Shown here: piece by piece, positions 7,841 to 15,827 of the stretch
Numbering within the stretch: position 1 is the first letter of the stretch
How the letters are laid out: each line of letters starts with the position of its first letter
Assembly: GCA_964564675.1 (NCBI GenBank)
Contig: CAZMBI010000026.1
Span: 1 to 17,061 of the forward strand
DNA: 17,061 bases
Source: CAZMBI01 sp964564675
Lineage (GTDB): Bacteria; Pseudomonadota; Alphaproteobacteria; Rickettsiales; UBA3002
Direction of reading: 5' to 3'
Position numbers and translations under genes: made by a program
Notes under the pieces: generated by a model
The model's input: only the letters and a program-made list of their open reading frames with translations
What the model was told of the DNA's origin: nothing
Databases searched by the model: none

Positions 7841-9311
7841 GGGGCACCTCATCAAACGCCAGCGCCTCTTCCAGCGCACCGGCGGCGCGCAGCATGGTCA
7901 CCTCGTCAAAGCCGCGGCCGATCAGTTGCAGGCCGAGCGGCAACCCTTCGTGATTCAACCCGGCGGGCAGCGAAATCCCCGGCAGCCCGGCCAGCGAGGT
8001 CGGCACGGTAAACACGTCATTGAGATACATCGCCACCGGATCGTCGCTTTTCTCGCCGAAGGCGAACGCCGCCGACGGCGCCGTAGGGGTGAGTATCACA
8101 TCGCAGTTGGCAAACGCCTGCTTGAAATCCTCGGCGATCAGCGTGCGGATGCGCTGGGCTTTTTTGTAATAGGCATCGTAATAGCCTGCGGAAAGCACAT
8201 AGGTGCCGATCATCACCCGCCGCTTGACCTCGCGCCCGAACCCGGCGGCGCGGGTTTTCTCATACATGTCGTTGAGATTATCGCCTTCGTCCCACACGCG
8301 CAGGCCGAAACGCACGCCGTCATAGCGTGCCAGGTTGGATGAGGCTTCCGCCGGCGCGATGATATAATAGGTCGGCAGCGCATATTGCGTATGCGGCAGC
8401 GACACCGTTACGATTTCGGCTCCCTGCGCTTTGAGCAGCTCGGCGCCCTTGTCCCACAGCGCGGCGATCTTGCTGTTGATGCCCTCCATGCGGTATTCGA
8501 CCGGAATACCCACGCGCAGGCCGCGCACATCCCCGGTCAGCGCCGCCTCGAAATCGGACACCGGCTCGGGCGAGCTGGTGGAGTCGTTCGGATCATGCCC
8601 GGCAATCGCCTGCAGGCCGATGGCCGCGTCGCGCACGCTGCGCGCCAACGGGCCTGCCTGATCGAGCGAGGAGGCAAAGGCAATCATCCCAAAGCGTGAA
8701 CAGCGGCCATATGTCGGTTTCAATCCGACCACGCCGCAAAATGAGGCCGGCTGGCGAATCGATCCGCCGGTATCTGTGCCCAGAGACAGTGGGGCAAGCC
8801 GCGCCGCCACAGCCGCCGCCGAACCGCCGGAGGAACCGCCCGGCACCAAGTCAGCCGGATCGCCGCGGCGTTTCCAGGGATTTTTGCACGGTCCGTCATA
8901 GCTCGTCTCGTTGGAGGAACCCATGGCGAATTCATCCATGTTGGTTTTACCGAGCATAACGCCGCCAGCGGCGAACAGGTTCGCGGTGACGGTGGATTCA
9001 TATTCGGGTTTAAAACCGTCGAGAATATGCGAGCCCGCCGTAGAACGGACGCCTTTTGTGCAATATAAATCCTTGATGCCCACGGGGATACCTTCCAGCA
9101 ACCCGGCCTCGCTGCCGGCCAGCCGGGCATCACTGGCTTTGGCCTGCGCCAGCGCGTGTTCGGCCGTGACATCGGTATAAATATTCAGCGCCGCATTCTG
9201 TTCGCCAATCGCATCGAGATGCGCCTGCGTCAGTTCAACGGCGGAGAATTCCTTGTTGCGCAGCCCGTCACGCATGGCGGCAAGGGTGAGGTGGGTTAGT
9301 TCAGACATCAT
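7827..9311 (-). CDS. gatA: Asp-tRNA(Asn)/Glu-tRNA(Gln) amidotransferase subunit A
   Basis: This 494-residue amidase-signature enzyme hydrolyses glutamine and passes ammonia to GatB. The Ser-cisSer-Lys triad is intact: K80 in GIPVGIKDLY, S160 in PGGSSGGSAA and S184 in GTDTGGSIRQPAS. Two adjacent ATG codons (9311 and 9308) are possible. A GGA precedes them closely, favouring the second if anything, and no strong Shine-Dalgarno site is seen. gatC lies 120 bases upstream on the same strand. The stop codon region overlaps the start of a small membrane protein gene. Confidence 0.97.
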   Translation of the reverse strand: MMSELTHLTLAAMRDGLRNKEFSAVELTQAHLDAIGEQNAALNIYTDVTAEHALAQAKASDARLAGSEAGLLEGIPVGIKDLYCTKGVRSTAGSHILDGFKPEYESTVTANLFAAGGVMLGKTNMDEFAMGSSNETSYDGPCKNPWKRRGDPADLVPGGSSGGSAAAVAARLAPLSLGTDTGGSIRQPASFCGVVGLKPTYGRCSRFGMIAFASSLDQAGPLARSVRDAAIGLQAIAGHDPNDSTSSPEPVSDFEAALTGDVRGLRVGIPVEYRMEGINSKIAALWDKGAELLKAQGAEIVTVSLPHTQYALPTYYIIAPAEASSNLARYDGVRFGLRVWDEGDNLNDMYEKTRAAGFGREVKRRVMIGTYVLSAGYYDAYYKKAQRIRTLIAEDFKQAFANCDVILTPTAPSAAFAFGEKSDDPVAMYLNDVFTVPTSLAGLPGISLPAGLNHEGLPLGLQLIGRGFDEVTMLRAAGALEEALAFDEVPHVNG

Positions 9312-9390
9312 CGTCCATCGTGTTGTGGGTTATCACGCTCACCCCAACGGTGCAGCCGGCGAGCCCATGCTGCGCGAGAAGGCGCGGTGC

Positions 9391-9436
9391 AATAGCGGGC
9401 GGGGGGTTCAACATCTCCCCGTCCGACTGCGCTATT
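9391..9436 (-). other. Nested hairpin at the gatC end
   Basis: AATAGCG (9391-9397) pairs with CGCTATT (9430-9436), and inside it CGGGG (9400-9404) pairs with CCCCG (9417-9421). The structure covers the gatC stop codon and the start of the unusually long 120-base gatC-gatA gap. There is no T-run, so a role in mRNA stability or partial termination is only possible. Nothing else is seen in the gap. Confidence 0.35.
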
Positions 9437-9719
9437 CGATCACCTTGGGCACGACAAAGCAGCCATATTCCGCCGCCGGTGCGTTGTTCAACAGGGCCTC
9501 CTGCCGGCCGCCGTCGGTGACAGTATCCTCCCGCATGGGCAGGCGCATATCGGCGACGCTGGTCATCTGCGCCACGCCTTCGGTATCCACTGCGCTAAGC
9601 TGCTCGATCCAGTGCAATATCCCGTTCAGCTCCTGCGTGAATTCCTCGACATCCGCTGCATCCAGCCGGATACGCGCCAGCCGGGCGATATGTTTGGTAT
9701 GATCGTTTGTTAAATCCAT
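9432..9719 (-). CDS. gatC: Asp-tRNA(Asn)/Glu-tRNA(Gln) amidotransferase subunit C
   Basis: This 95-residue protein is the small GatC subunit that wraps round and stabilises GatA in the heterotrimer. The family opening HIARLARIRLD (residues 10-20) is present, as are the EFTQELNGILHWIEQL helix and the MREDTVTDGG segment. The length is standard. It is the first gene of the gat cluster on the minus strand. No clear Shine-Dalgarno site was found before ATG at 9719. Confidence 0.95.
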   Translation of the reverse strand: MDLTNDHTKHIARLARIRLDAADVEEFTQELNGILHWIEQLSAVDTEGVAQMTSVADMRLPMREDTVTDGGRQEALLNNAPAAEYGCFVVPKVIE

Positions 9720-9792
9720 GGCATGAGGGTTTACTGTCAGTGACCGGGAATTGCAAGCCGTGAATTAGCTGTTAGCTGTCAGCTGGTACTGG

Positions 9793-9820
9793 TTAGCAAA
9801 ACACGCGGCCATGGTATATG
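9793..9820 (+). promoter_or_regulatory. Candidate ruvX-plsY promoter
   Basis: TTAGCA (9793-9798), 16 bases, then TATATG (9815-9820) gives a moderate sigma-70-like match ahead of ruvX. The surrounding 9720-9857 divergent region also holds short TTAGCTG and TAACGAC direct repeats that could fold or simply be replication slippage products. Confidence 0.3.
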
Positions 9821-9857
9821 CTAGCGGCTAACGACTAACGACTACCGGCTCATCACC

Positions 9858-10319
9858 ATGCTCCAGCCCGATCTGAACCGCTTCACCCACATCGCCTCCG
9901 GCCGCCTCGCCGGGCTGGATCACGGCAGCAAGACCATCGGTGTTGCCATTTCGGATGCCTGGTGGCAGCTGGCGGCGCCGGTAACCACCATCAGGCGCGG
10001 CAAGCTGGTCCGCGATATCGCGCAATTACAGACCCTCATCGGCGAGCACGGCATCGGCGGGATTGTCATCGGTTACCCGCTCAATATGGACGGCACGGCG
10101 GGGCCGCGCTGTCAGTCGGTGCGCGCCTTTGTGCGTCACCTGGAAGCCCATTGCGACCTGCCCTTGCTGCTGTGGGATGAGCGCCTGTCCTCGGCGGCGG
10201 CGGAAGAGGCCATGAAAGCCGCCGGGCGCCGCGCCGCCAGACGCCACGCCAACCGCGATGCCGCCGCCGCCGCGGTGATATTGCAAAGCGTGCTTGAGCA
10301 CTCAGCCCTCGGCGGGTAA
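9858..10319 (+). CDS. ruvX: RuvX/YqgF-type Holliday junction resolvase-like nuclease
   Basis: This 153-residue RNase H-fold protein carries the family motifs GLDHGSKTIGVAISD (D21), IVIGYPLNMDGTAG (70-82), WDERLSS (D107, E108) and the last acidic site in ANRDAAAAAVILQ (D134). The family acts in pre-16S rRNA 5'-end maturation and possibly in recombination. The exact role in this organism is inferred. It is divergent from gatC and followed 71 bases later by plsY. The ATG at 9858 lacks a clear Shine-Dalgarno site. The start at M1 leaves a 17-residue lead before the first strand, slightly long, so a later start cannot be excluded. Confidence 0.9.
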   Translation: MLQPDLNRFTHIASGRLAGLDHGSKTIGVAISDAWWQLAAPVTTIRRGKLVRDIAQLQTLIGEHGIGGIVIGYPLNMDGTAGPRCQSVRAFVRHLEAHCDLPLLLWDERLSSAAAEEAMKAAGRRAARRHANRDAAAAAVILQSVLEHSALGG

Positions 10320-10364
10320 TATGCGAGCGTTTTGATAATCAACCCCACTGAAATATTCCGCTCA

Positions 10365-10392
10365 GACTAACCGCTGATGACTAACCGCTGAT
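10365..10392 (+). repeat. 14-bp tandem repeat at the plsY start
   Basis: GACTAACCGCTGAT occurs twice without a gap (10365-10378 and 10379-10392). The second copy ends in the AT of the plsY start codon, and a further GACTGAAG begins at 10393. The duplication occupies the place where a ribosome binding site is expected. Confidence 0.85.
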
Positions 10393-11008
10393 GACTGAAG
10401 ACTACATGCTGATCGCGCTTTCGCTCGCCTACCTCATCGGCTCGATTCCCTTCGGCCTGCTGCTTACCCGCTGGGCGGGGCTGGGCGATATCCGGCAAAG
10501 CGGATCGGGCAATATCGGCGCGACCAACGTGCTGCGCGCGGGCGGGAAAACGCTCGGGCTGCTGACTTTACTGCTGGATATCAGCAAGGGCATGGCGGCG
10601 GTCTATGTCGCCTTCCTGCTTGCCGAGGAGCGCTTCCTGATCGCCCACTGGGCGATGCTGGCCGCCATGCTCGGCCATTGTTTTCCGCTCTGGCTGCGTT
10701 TTAAGGGGGGTAAAGGCGTGGCCACCGCACTGGGCGTCGTGCTGTGTTATTATCACCTGTTGGCGGATATGGGCTGGTATCTGATGCTGGTACCGCTGGC
10801 TGCGGTTTGGCTGGTGGCATTTATCGCCACGCGCTTCGTCTCGCTGGCTTCCATCCTTGCCGCTATCGCCATGCCGGTGGTTGCCCTGGCGGGAGCGAGC
10901 GCCCCGGATGTCGAAATCGCCATGGCTGTTTTGATGGTCATCCAGCACCGGGATAATATCCGCCGCCTGCTGAAAGGCGAGGAACATCGGTTTCGCTTCA
11001 GCCGTTAG
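10391..11008 (+). CDS. plsY: Acyl-phosphate glycerol-3-phosphate acyltransferase PlsY
   Basis: This 205-residue integral membrane enzyme transfers an acyl group from acyl-phosphate to glycerol-3-phosphate, the first step of phospholipid synthesis together with PlsX. The three conserved motifs are present: SGNIGATNVLR near residue 38, GHCFPLWLRFKGGKGVATA around 95-113, and the C-terminal QHRDNIRRLL. Several hydrophobic helices cover the rest, starting with LIALSLAYLIGSIPFGLLL. The start could be M1 (10391) or M6 (10406). M6 has a weak GAAG 7 bases upstream, M1 has none. Confidence 0.95.
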   Translation: MTEDYMLIALSLAYLIGSIPFGLLLTRWAGLGDIRQSGSGNIGATNVLRAGGKTLGLLTLLLDISKGMAAVYVAFLLAEERFLIAHWAMLAAMLGHCFPLWLRFKGGKGVATALGVVLCYYHLLADMGWYLMLVPLAAVWLVAFIATRFVSLASILAAIAMPVVALAGASAPDVEIAMAVLMVIQHRDNIRRLLKGEEHRFRFSR

Positions 11009-11019
11009 GATCAGCAGCC

Positions 11020-11048
11020 AGGATGGCGGAGTGTTTTTACCGCCTCCT
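11020..11048 (+). terminator. Stem-loop after plsY
   Basis: AGGA-T-GGCGG (11020-11029) pairs with CCGCC-TCCT (11040-11048) with one bulged base and a T-rich 10-base loop. It follows the plsY stop by 12 bases. No T-run follows the stem, so it may cap the 3' end of the mRNA rather than terminate on its own. Confidence 0.35.
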
Positions 11049-11073
11049 GCCCTTCAGCCCCGTCCCGATCCCC

Positions 11074-11101
11074 CTTGAAAAAGGCTTGCCATCCCCCACA
11101 T
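11074..11101 (+). promoter_or_regulatory. Heat-shock (sigma-32/RpoH-type) promoter of lon
   Basis: CTTGAAA (11074-11080), 13 bases, then CCCCACAT (11094-11101). This is the full E. coli sigma-32 -35 consensus and 7 of 8 bases of its -10 (CCCCATNT) at ideal spacing. It would start transcription near 11108, about 30 bases before the lon ATG. lon is a classic heat-shock gene, so the match fits biology. Confidence 0.7.
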
Positions 11102-11138
11102 ATTATTTCACAATCAAGGCTTAAAAGAAGGTAATTAA

Positions 11139-13547
11139 ATGCCCCGAACGCATACCTACCCCGTTCTTCCGCTGCGCGATATTGTGGTTTTCCCCGGCAT
11201 GGTGGTGCCGCTGTTCGTCGGTCGTGATAAATCCGTGCGCGCGCTGGAAAACGTCGTCAAGGCGGACAATAAAATCATGCTCATCAGCCAGAAAAACGGC
11301 AGTCAGGATGAGCCGGGCAAAGCCGATATGTACAATGTCGGCACCATCGCCACCGTTTTGCAATTACTGCGCCTGCCGGATGGTACTGTTAAAGTGCTGG
11401 TTGAGGGCATCGAGCGCGCCAAGGTGCTGCATTATCATGAAAACGAGAGTTATCATGAAGTGGAATCGCAGATTCTGGAAGAAGCGGTCGCCAATCCCAC
11501 CGAGACCGAGGCGATGTTCCGTTCGGTGATCACTAAATTCGAGGAATATGTCAAGCTGAATAAGAAAATTCAGCCGGAGACGCTGGGCGCCATTTCCAAG
11601 ATCACCAGCCCGTCCGTGCTTGCCGATACGGTCGCCGCGCACATGGCGATCGATATTCCCGGCAAGCAGGAAATCCTCGAAATCACCAATGTTGCCGAGC
11701 GGCTGGAACATGTCTATGCGCTGATGGAAAGCGAAATCGGTATCCTCAATACCGAAAAACGCATCCGCAGCCGCGTCAAGCGTCAGATGGAGAAAACCCA
11801 GCGCGAGTATTATCTCAACGAACAGATGAAAGCCATCCAGAAGGAGCTGGGCGAACTTGAGGGCGAAGGCAAGGACGAGCTCACCGAGATCGAGGAAAAA
11901 ATCCAAAACACCAAGATGACCAAAGAGGCGCGGGAAAAGTGCGAGGCCGAGCTTAAGAAGATGCGCACGATGAGCCCGATGTCCGCCGAGGCCTCCGTAA
12001 TCCGCAACTATCTCGACTGGATGACCTCTATCCCATGGAACAAGCGCAGCAAGGTCAAGCGTGATCTGAAGCTCGCCGAGAAGGTCTTAAATCAGGATCA
12101 CCAGGGCCTGGAGAAGGTCAAGGAACGCATTCTGGAATATCTCGCCATTCAGGCGCGCACCAAGAAAATCAAAGGCCCGATCCTGTGCCTGGTCGGCCCC
12201 CCCGGCGTTGGGAAAACGTCGCTGGCGCGTTCCATCGCCCGCTCGACCGGTCGTAATTACGTGAAATTCTCGCTCGGCGGCGTGCGCGATGAAGCCGAAA
12301 TACGCGGCCACCGCCGCACCTATATCGGCTCCATGCCCGGCAAGATCGTTCAGTCGATGAAAAAAGCCAAAACCAGCAACCCGCTGATGCTGCTCGATGA
12401 AATCGACAAGATGGGACATGATTTCCGTGGTGACCCCGCCTCCGCCCTGCTGGAGGTGCTTGATCCAGAGCAAAATAAGGAGTTCACCGACCATTACCTG
12501 GAAGTGGAGTATGATCTTTCCGATGTCATGTTCATCGCCACCGCCAATACGCTGAACATGCCGCGCCCGCTGATGGACCGCATGGAAGTTATCCGCCTGT
12601 CGGGTTACACCGAAGACGAAAAAGTGTCGATCGCCAAGGCGCATCTGATTCCTAAACAGATCAAAGAACATGGCCTGCGTAAAGGCGAGATGAGCATTTC
12701 CGATGAGGCCCTGCGCCACACCATCCGCTATTATACGCGCGAGGCCGGGGTGCGTAACCTTGAACGTGAAATCGCCAAACTGATCCGCAAATCGATAAAA
12801 TCGATCCTGCTGAAGAAAAAACAGAAAGTATCGATTACCCCGCGCAATCTGGGCAAATTTCTCGGCGTGCGCAAACATTCCTACGGCGAGGCGGAAAAAG
12901 AGGACCAGATCGGGGTCACCACCGGCCTGGCCTGGACGGAAACCGGCGGCGACCTGCTGCTTATCGAGGCGGTGGCCATGCCTGGAAAAGGCAAATTCTC
13001 GGTTACCGGCAAGCTCGGCGACGTTATGAAAGAATCGGTGGAAGCTGCCGCCAGCTATGTGCGCGCGCGGTCGCTGTCGTTCGGCATTAAGCCGCCGACA
13101 TTCCGCTCGAAAGATATTCACGTACACGTGCCCGAAGGCGCCACCCCGAAAGACGGACCGTCGGCCGGGATTGCCATGTGTACGACCATTGTCTCGGTGC
13201 TCACCGGCATCCCGGTGAGGAAAAACGTGGCCATGACCGGCGAGGTCACGCTGCGCGGTCGGGTGCTGGAAATTGGTGGGCTGAAGGAGAAATTGCTGGC
13301 GGCCCTGCGCGGCGGCATCACCACGGTACTCATCCCCAAGGAGAATGAGAAAGATCTTGAGGATATTCCGGCCAATGTGAAGAAAAATATGGAGATTATC
13401 CCGGTGGAAACGGTGGATGAGGTGCTTGAACACGCCCTCGCCGACGGACTTACTCCGATCACCGACTGGGTGGAAGTAGAAGAGGACAGCATCTCCTCGA
13501 AAAAAGACCATCACGATACCGAAGAAGCCTCGGTTATCACCCACTGA
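11139..13547 (+). CDS. lon: ATP-dependent protease La (Lon)
   Basis: This 802-residue protein is a complete bacterial LonA. The N-terminal substrate domain starts with YPVLPLRDIVVFPGMVVPLF (7-26). A coiled-coil region (MEKTQREYYLNEQMKAIQKE) follows at about 217-236. The AAA+ module has Walker A GPPGVGKT (353-360) and a LLDEIDKM Walker B. The protease domain has catalytic S675 in KDGPSAG and K718 in GGLKEKLLAA, spaced 43 residues as in E. coli. It degrades misfolded and regulatory proteins. A strong AGAAGG site lies 7 bases before the ATG, and a sigma-32-like promoter precedes it. The usual hupB neighbour downstream is absent; accessory DNA begins instead. Confidence 0.97.
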   Translation: MPRTHTYPVLPLRDIVVFPGMVVPLFVGRDKSVRALENVVKADNKIMLISQKNGSQDEPGKADMYNVGTIATVLQLLRLPDGTVKVLVEGIERAKVLHYHENESYHEVESQILEEAVANPTETEAMFRSVITKFEEYVKLNKKIQPETLGAISKITSPSVLADTVAAHMAIDIPGKQEILEITNVAERLEHVYALMESEIGILNTEKRIRSRVKRQMEKTQREYYLNEQMKAIQKELGELEGEGKDELTEIEEKIQNTKMTKEAREKCEAELKKMRTMSPMSAEASVIRNYLDWMTSIPWNKRSKVKRDLKLAEKVLNQDHQGLEKVKERILEYLAIQARTKKIKGPILCLVGPPGVGKTSLARSIARSTGRNYVKFSLGGVRDEAEIRGHRRTYIGSMPGKIVQSMKKAKTSNPLMLLDEIDKMGHDFRGDPASALLEVLDPEQNKEFTDHYLEVEYDLSDVMFIATANTLNMPRPLMDRMEVIRLSGYTEDEKVSIAKAHLIPKQIKEHGLRKGEMSISDEALRHTIRYYTREAGVRNLEREIAKLIRKSIKSILLKKKQKVSITPRNLGKFLGVRKHSYGEAEKEDQIGVTTGLAWTETGGDLLLIEAVAMPGKGKFSVTGKLGDVMKESVEAAASYVRARSLSFGIKPPTFRSKDIHVHVPEGATPKDGPSAGIAMCTTIVSVLTGIPVRKNVAMTGEVTLRGRVLEIGGLKEKLLAALRGGITTVLIPKENEKDLEDIPANVKKNMEIIPVETVDEVLEHALADGLTPITDWVEVEEDSISSKKDHHDTEEASVITH

Positions 13548-13579
13548 TCCACGCCCTCAGTTGCCCGCAAGGCTTTGCC

Positions 13580-13745
13580 GGTGCGGCTGGCACAGCCTTT
13601 GCTTACTTCGCACCAGCTCTGTAACCCATCAGGCAACCGGGGGCGTGCTTACGCCCGGGCGCTTGTGGCACACAGGCGATGACGCCCGGTGCGGCCGACT
13701 GCGGCACGACCCGGCAGAATATGCATAGCCCGGTGGCTCACCGGG
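13580..13745 (+). other. Non-coding stretch after lon with several hairpins
   Basis: The 222-base gap after lon contains three inverted repeats. GGTGCG (13580-13585) / CGCACC (13609-13614) carries an inner GGCT/AGCC. GGGCGT (13641-13646) pairs with ACGCCC (13651-13656). CCCGGTG (13729-13735) pairs with CACCGGG (13739-13745). None has a T-run. No tRNA or convincing reading frame was found. The region marks the change from core to accessory genes. Confidence 0.4.
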
Positions 13746-13769
13746 TAAGAAGCGAAGGGGTGGCGGTAT

Positions 13770-14261
13770 ATGGATTGGGCATTGCTGGGCGGTATTACCG
13801 GTTCTGTTGGCATGGTGACCGGCGCCGCCGGCGGTATTATCGCGCTGGTGTGTTTGCATCGCGTGGAACGCGTAAAAGCCAGCGATCTGCGCATGGCCCG
13901 TCTGACGGCGGAAAACAAGGTGCAAGTGGCGCTGGCCGAGCTAACCGAGTTGTGCGACAAGGCCTATCATTCGCGTACGCAGCGCATCACGCTGGAAGGC
14001 GGCCTGTCAAAATCGCTGGAAACGCAGAAATGGAAAGAGCAGATCGAGCGCTACAGGTTGCAGATCGATGAAATCTCCCGACAGTTTGAGCGGCTGAAAA
14101 AAGACAGCCGCCCCGACAGCCTGCAACGGCTGGAACGCGACACCGCCAAGCTGCAATTACTCGAACTGCAGACCAACGCCTTCGTCGAGAAATTCAAAAA
14201 CCTGATTGCGGAAGATAATGTGGCGCGCATGAAGCTGATGCGCACCGGTTACGGCGCTTAA
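13770..14261 (+). CDS. Membrane-anchored coiled-coil protein of unknown function
   Basis: This 163-residue protein starts with one hydrophobic, glycine-rich helix (about residues 4-29: LLGGITGSVGMVTGAAGG, then IIALVCL). A long helical, charged part with heptad-like spacing follows, for example QKWKEQIERYRLQIDEISRQ and LERDTAKLQLLELQ. It would sit in the inner membrane with the coiled coil in the cytoplasm. An AAGGGG site lies 9 bases before the ATG at 13770. Small anchor-plus-coiled-coil proteins are common in prophages, so a phage origin is possible but unproven. Its stop overlaps by 4 bases the end of the convergent gene. Confidence 0.65.
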   Translation: MDWALLGGITGSVGMVTGAAGGIIALVCLHRVERVKASDLRMARLTAENKVQVALAELTELCDKAYHSRTQRITLEGGLSKSLETQKWKEQIERYRLQIDEISRQFERLKKDSRPDSLQRLERDTAKLQLLELQTNAFVEKFKNLIAEDNVARMKLMRTGYGA

Positions 14262-14461
14262 AGCTGGCGCCCTGGCGCCGGCGCATTAATACCGTTCATT
14301 TGTGCCAGATTAGCAGCCAGTTGCGTATGACTCAAGCCCTGTGATGGGGCGGCAAAGCAGGCGTTGGCACATGCATGAAAATCAACCGGCTCTCTGTTAG
14401 TTCTACCCCCGGGACTTTTATCCGGTGTCTCATCAGTATCAGTGTACTTGTTCGCCGCCAT
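14258..14461 (-). CDS. Small protein of unknown function (67 aa)
   Basis: This short frame is supported by an excellent ribosome binding site, AGGAG six bases before ATG at 14461, placed inside the end of the upstream gene (14439-14774). The two genes overlap by 23 bases in different frames and look like an operon. The N-terminal half is polar and rich in T, D and P (KYTDTDETPDKSPGGRTN). The C-terminal half has HTQLAANLAQMNGINAPAP. I see no known domain. Confidence 0.5.
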   Translation of the reverse strand: MAANKYTDTDETPDKSPGGRTNREPVDFHACANACFAAPSQGLSHTQLAANLAQMNGINAPAPGRQL

Positions 14462-14774
14462 AACTTTCTCCTATTGTATGAGCCATATGTTCTTCAAATT
14501 TCGCGAAACCGAGAAACGCTACCCCCGCCTGCACGGCATCCATGGTGTCGTTTCGTAAATTCTCATTAACCCATTTTACACGATTTGTCGCCAAATCGGA
14601 AGCGATATATGCAAAATAATTGAAGACATGGTTGTCAGGGAACTGAAATTTCAGTGTTTTCTGGTCAATATCGATAGTGAAACTGCCAACCAAATCGCCG
14701 TCTTTAAAGACGTGGGTGGTGTTGCCCCGCTCCTCGATATTAATGCCATATGCTTCGTACTTGGGTAGTGTCAT
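14439..14774 (-). CDS. Hypothetical protein (111 aa)
   Basis: This small acidic protein has an N-terminal half that looks beta-rich (TTHVFKDGDLVGSFTIDIDQ) and a helical C-terminal half (MDAVQAGVAFLGFAKFEEHM). A stop codon just upstream in frame makes ATG 14774 the only ATG start. The AAAGGG before it touches the start codon, so the ribosome binding site is not ideal. The following small gene overlaps its end. No family recognised; the gene lies in the accessory segment next to the plasmid remnant. Confidence 0.6.
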   Translation of the reverse strand: MTLPKYEAYGINIEERGNTTHVFKDGDLVGSFTIDIDQKTLKFQFPDNHVFNYFAYIASDLATNRVKWVNENLRNDTMDAVQAGVAFLGFAKFEEHMAHTIGESYGGEQVH

Positions 14775-14822
14775 CCCTTTGATATATCATGGAAGCATTA
14801 AGAAATCACTACTATATGCGTG

Positions 14823-15113
14823 CTAATGTGCCTGGCCCAGGCGGCAGGCGGTGAGGATGACCTCGCCGAATTTGGGAGAAAACAGCTTGGCCAGCACCAT
14901 GCGCTTGATCGAATTCTCGAAATTACGCAGCGCCTCGCCGGTCAGCGTGGTATTGACCGTAATCGCGGACAGCCCGCCATGGGCCATCGGGTTGTAGCAC
15001 AGCACAAACCCGCTTTCCATTGGCTCAATATAATCATGCGGATTGAACAGCTCGGGCAGCACGTCCTCATATTCAGCGCGTGATGGCGCGATCGTTGGCT
15101 CTGTCGTTTTCAT
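14823..15113 (-). CDS. Hypothetical protein (96 aa)
   Basis: I choose ATG 15113 (MKTTEPTIAPSRAEYEDVLP). The same frame stays open to 15290, but that extension runs antisense through the repA remnant and its residues look like noise. The protein contains NPHDYIEPMESGFVLCYNPM and a helical segment ENSIKRMVLAKLFSPKFGEV. There is no signal peptide or membrane helix. No clear Shine-Dalgarno site. I do not recognise the family. It lies 49 bases before the cut end of repA on the other strand and may be cargo of the same element. Confidence 0.55.
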   Translation of the reverse strand: MKTTEPTIAPSRAEYEDVLPELFNPHDYIEPMESGFVLCYNPMAHGGLSAITVNTTLTGEALRNFENSIKRMVLAKLFSPKFGEVILTACRLGQAH

Positions 15114-15162
15114 AGTTTTAATGTACCGTAAAGCGTGCTGAGTGTGTGTGACAGTTTGGTGA

Positions 15163-15720
15163 AGTGTATCCGGTCGGGCGCGCGGGACGCTGACGCAATT
15201 CAAGGAACAGCTGAACCGGCTGGTGGCCTCGCGCATGCAGATCGGCCTGTGGCAAAGCGAGCGGACGACCACGGTGAATGCGCAGCCCATCCGCAGCTTC
15301 GATATCTGGCTGCCGCAGGACTCGGATCAGAAGCTGCTGTGGTCCTCAACGCTGACGCTCGATCAGGAATTCTACGATTCCCTGCGCGAACATGCCTTGC
15401 CGGTGGATATGCGCGCCCTGCGCGCCTTCTCGCAATCGGCAAAGCAGATCGACATGCTGCTGTGGCTTGGCTACCGGCTGCGCAAGGTGGAGCGGCGCTA
15501 TCCCATCTCCTGGGAGGCGCTGCAGGAGCAGTTCGGTTGCAATGTGAAACATCTGTGGAAGTTCAAACAGGGATTTGCCGAGGATTTGGAAGCGATCCGG
15601 GAGGTGTTTCCGAAGCTGCCGGTGGAGCTGACCGAAAAGGGGCTGATCCTGAGCCCCTGTGACAGCGACCAGCTGTTTGTCGCGCCAAAGCGGCGGTTGT
15701 CACCGAAATCAAAGCCTTAG
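15163..15720 (+). pseudogene. repA: 5'-truncated plasmid replication initiator (RepA_C family)
   Basis: The coherent frame runs from an in-frame stop at 15160-15162 to TAG at 15720 (185 codons). It matches the C-terminal two thirds of plasmid RepA proteins (RepA_C): GTLTQFKEQLNRLVASRMQ, PIRSFDIWLPQDSDQKLLW, FYDSLREHALPVDMRALRAF, IDMLLWLGYRLRKV and ISWEALQEQFG, and it ends VFPKLPVELTEKGLIL. Family members usually have roughly 110-150 more N-terminal residues; here the first ~3 codons before GRARGT look unrelated, so the junction is near 15172. A GTG at 15223 could start a 165-residue product, but no good ribosome site supports it. Iterons follow directly. Confidence 0.75.
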
Positions 15721-15811
15721 TTACGCAGAGTCAGGTAGTGACGTGCGGCTTGTCAGTGATCAGACGACAACAGCATAAGGAACTGCTTCATTACGCAGAG
15801 TCAGGTAGCTT

Positions 15812-15820
15812 TGTGGATAA
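15812..15820 (-). promoter_or_regulatory. DnaA box
   Basis: TGTGGATAA on the plus strand is the exact complement of the DnaA box TTATCCACA. It lies between iterons 2 and 3, as in many iteron plasmid origins where host DnaA helps Rep open the DNA. Confidence 0.75.
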
Positions 15821-15827
15821 GTTAACG

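Noticed and set aside
12087..13544. Long open frame on the minus strand, 485 codons, opposite lon
   Set aside because: It lies wholly antisense to lon, its residues (many H, F, R runs) show no family pattern and it has no ribosome site. It is a by-product of the codon use of lon.
13548..13769. tRNA gene or integration site after lon
   Set aside because: Hairpins are present, but no T-loop motif or cloverleaf could be formed and no repeat of a gene end was seen.
15223..15720. repA fragment read as an intact 165-residue gene from a GTG start
   Set aside because: RepA_C similarity continues upstream of the GTG to about 15172, so the GTG is an internal codon of a larger gene. The missing front marks a truncation.
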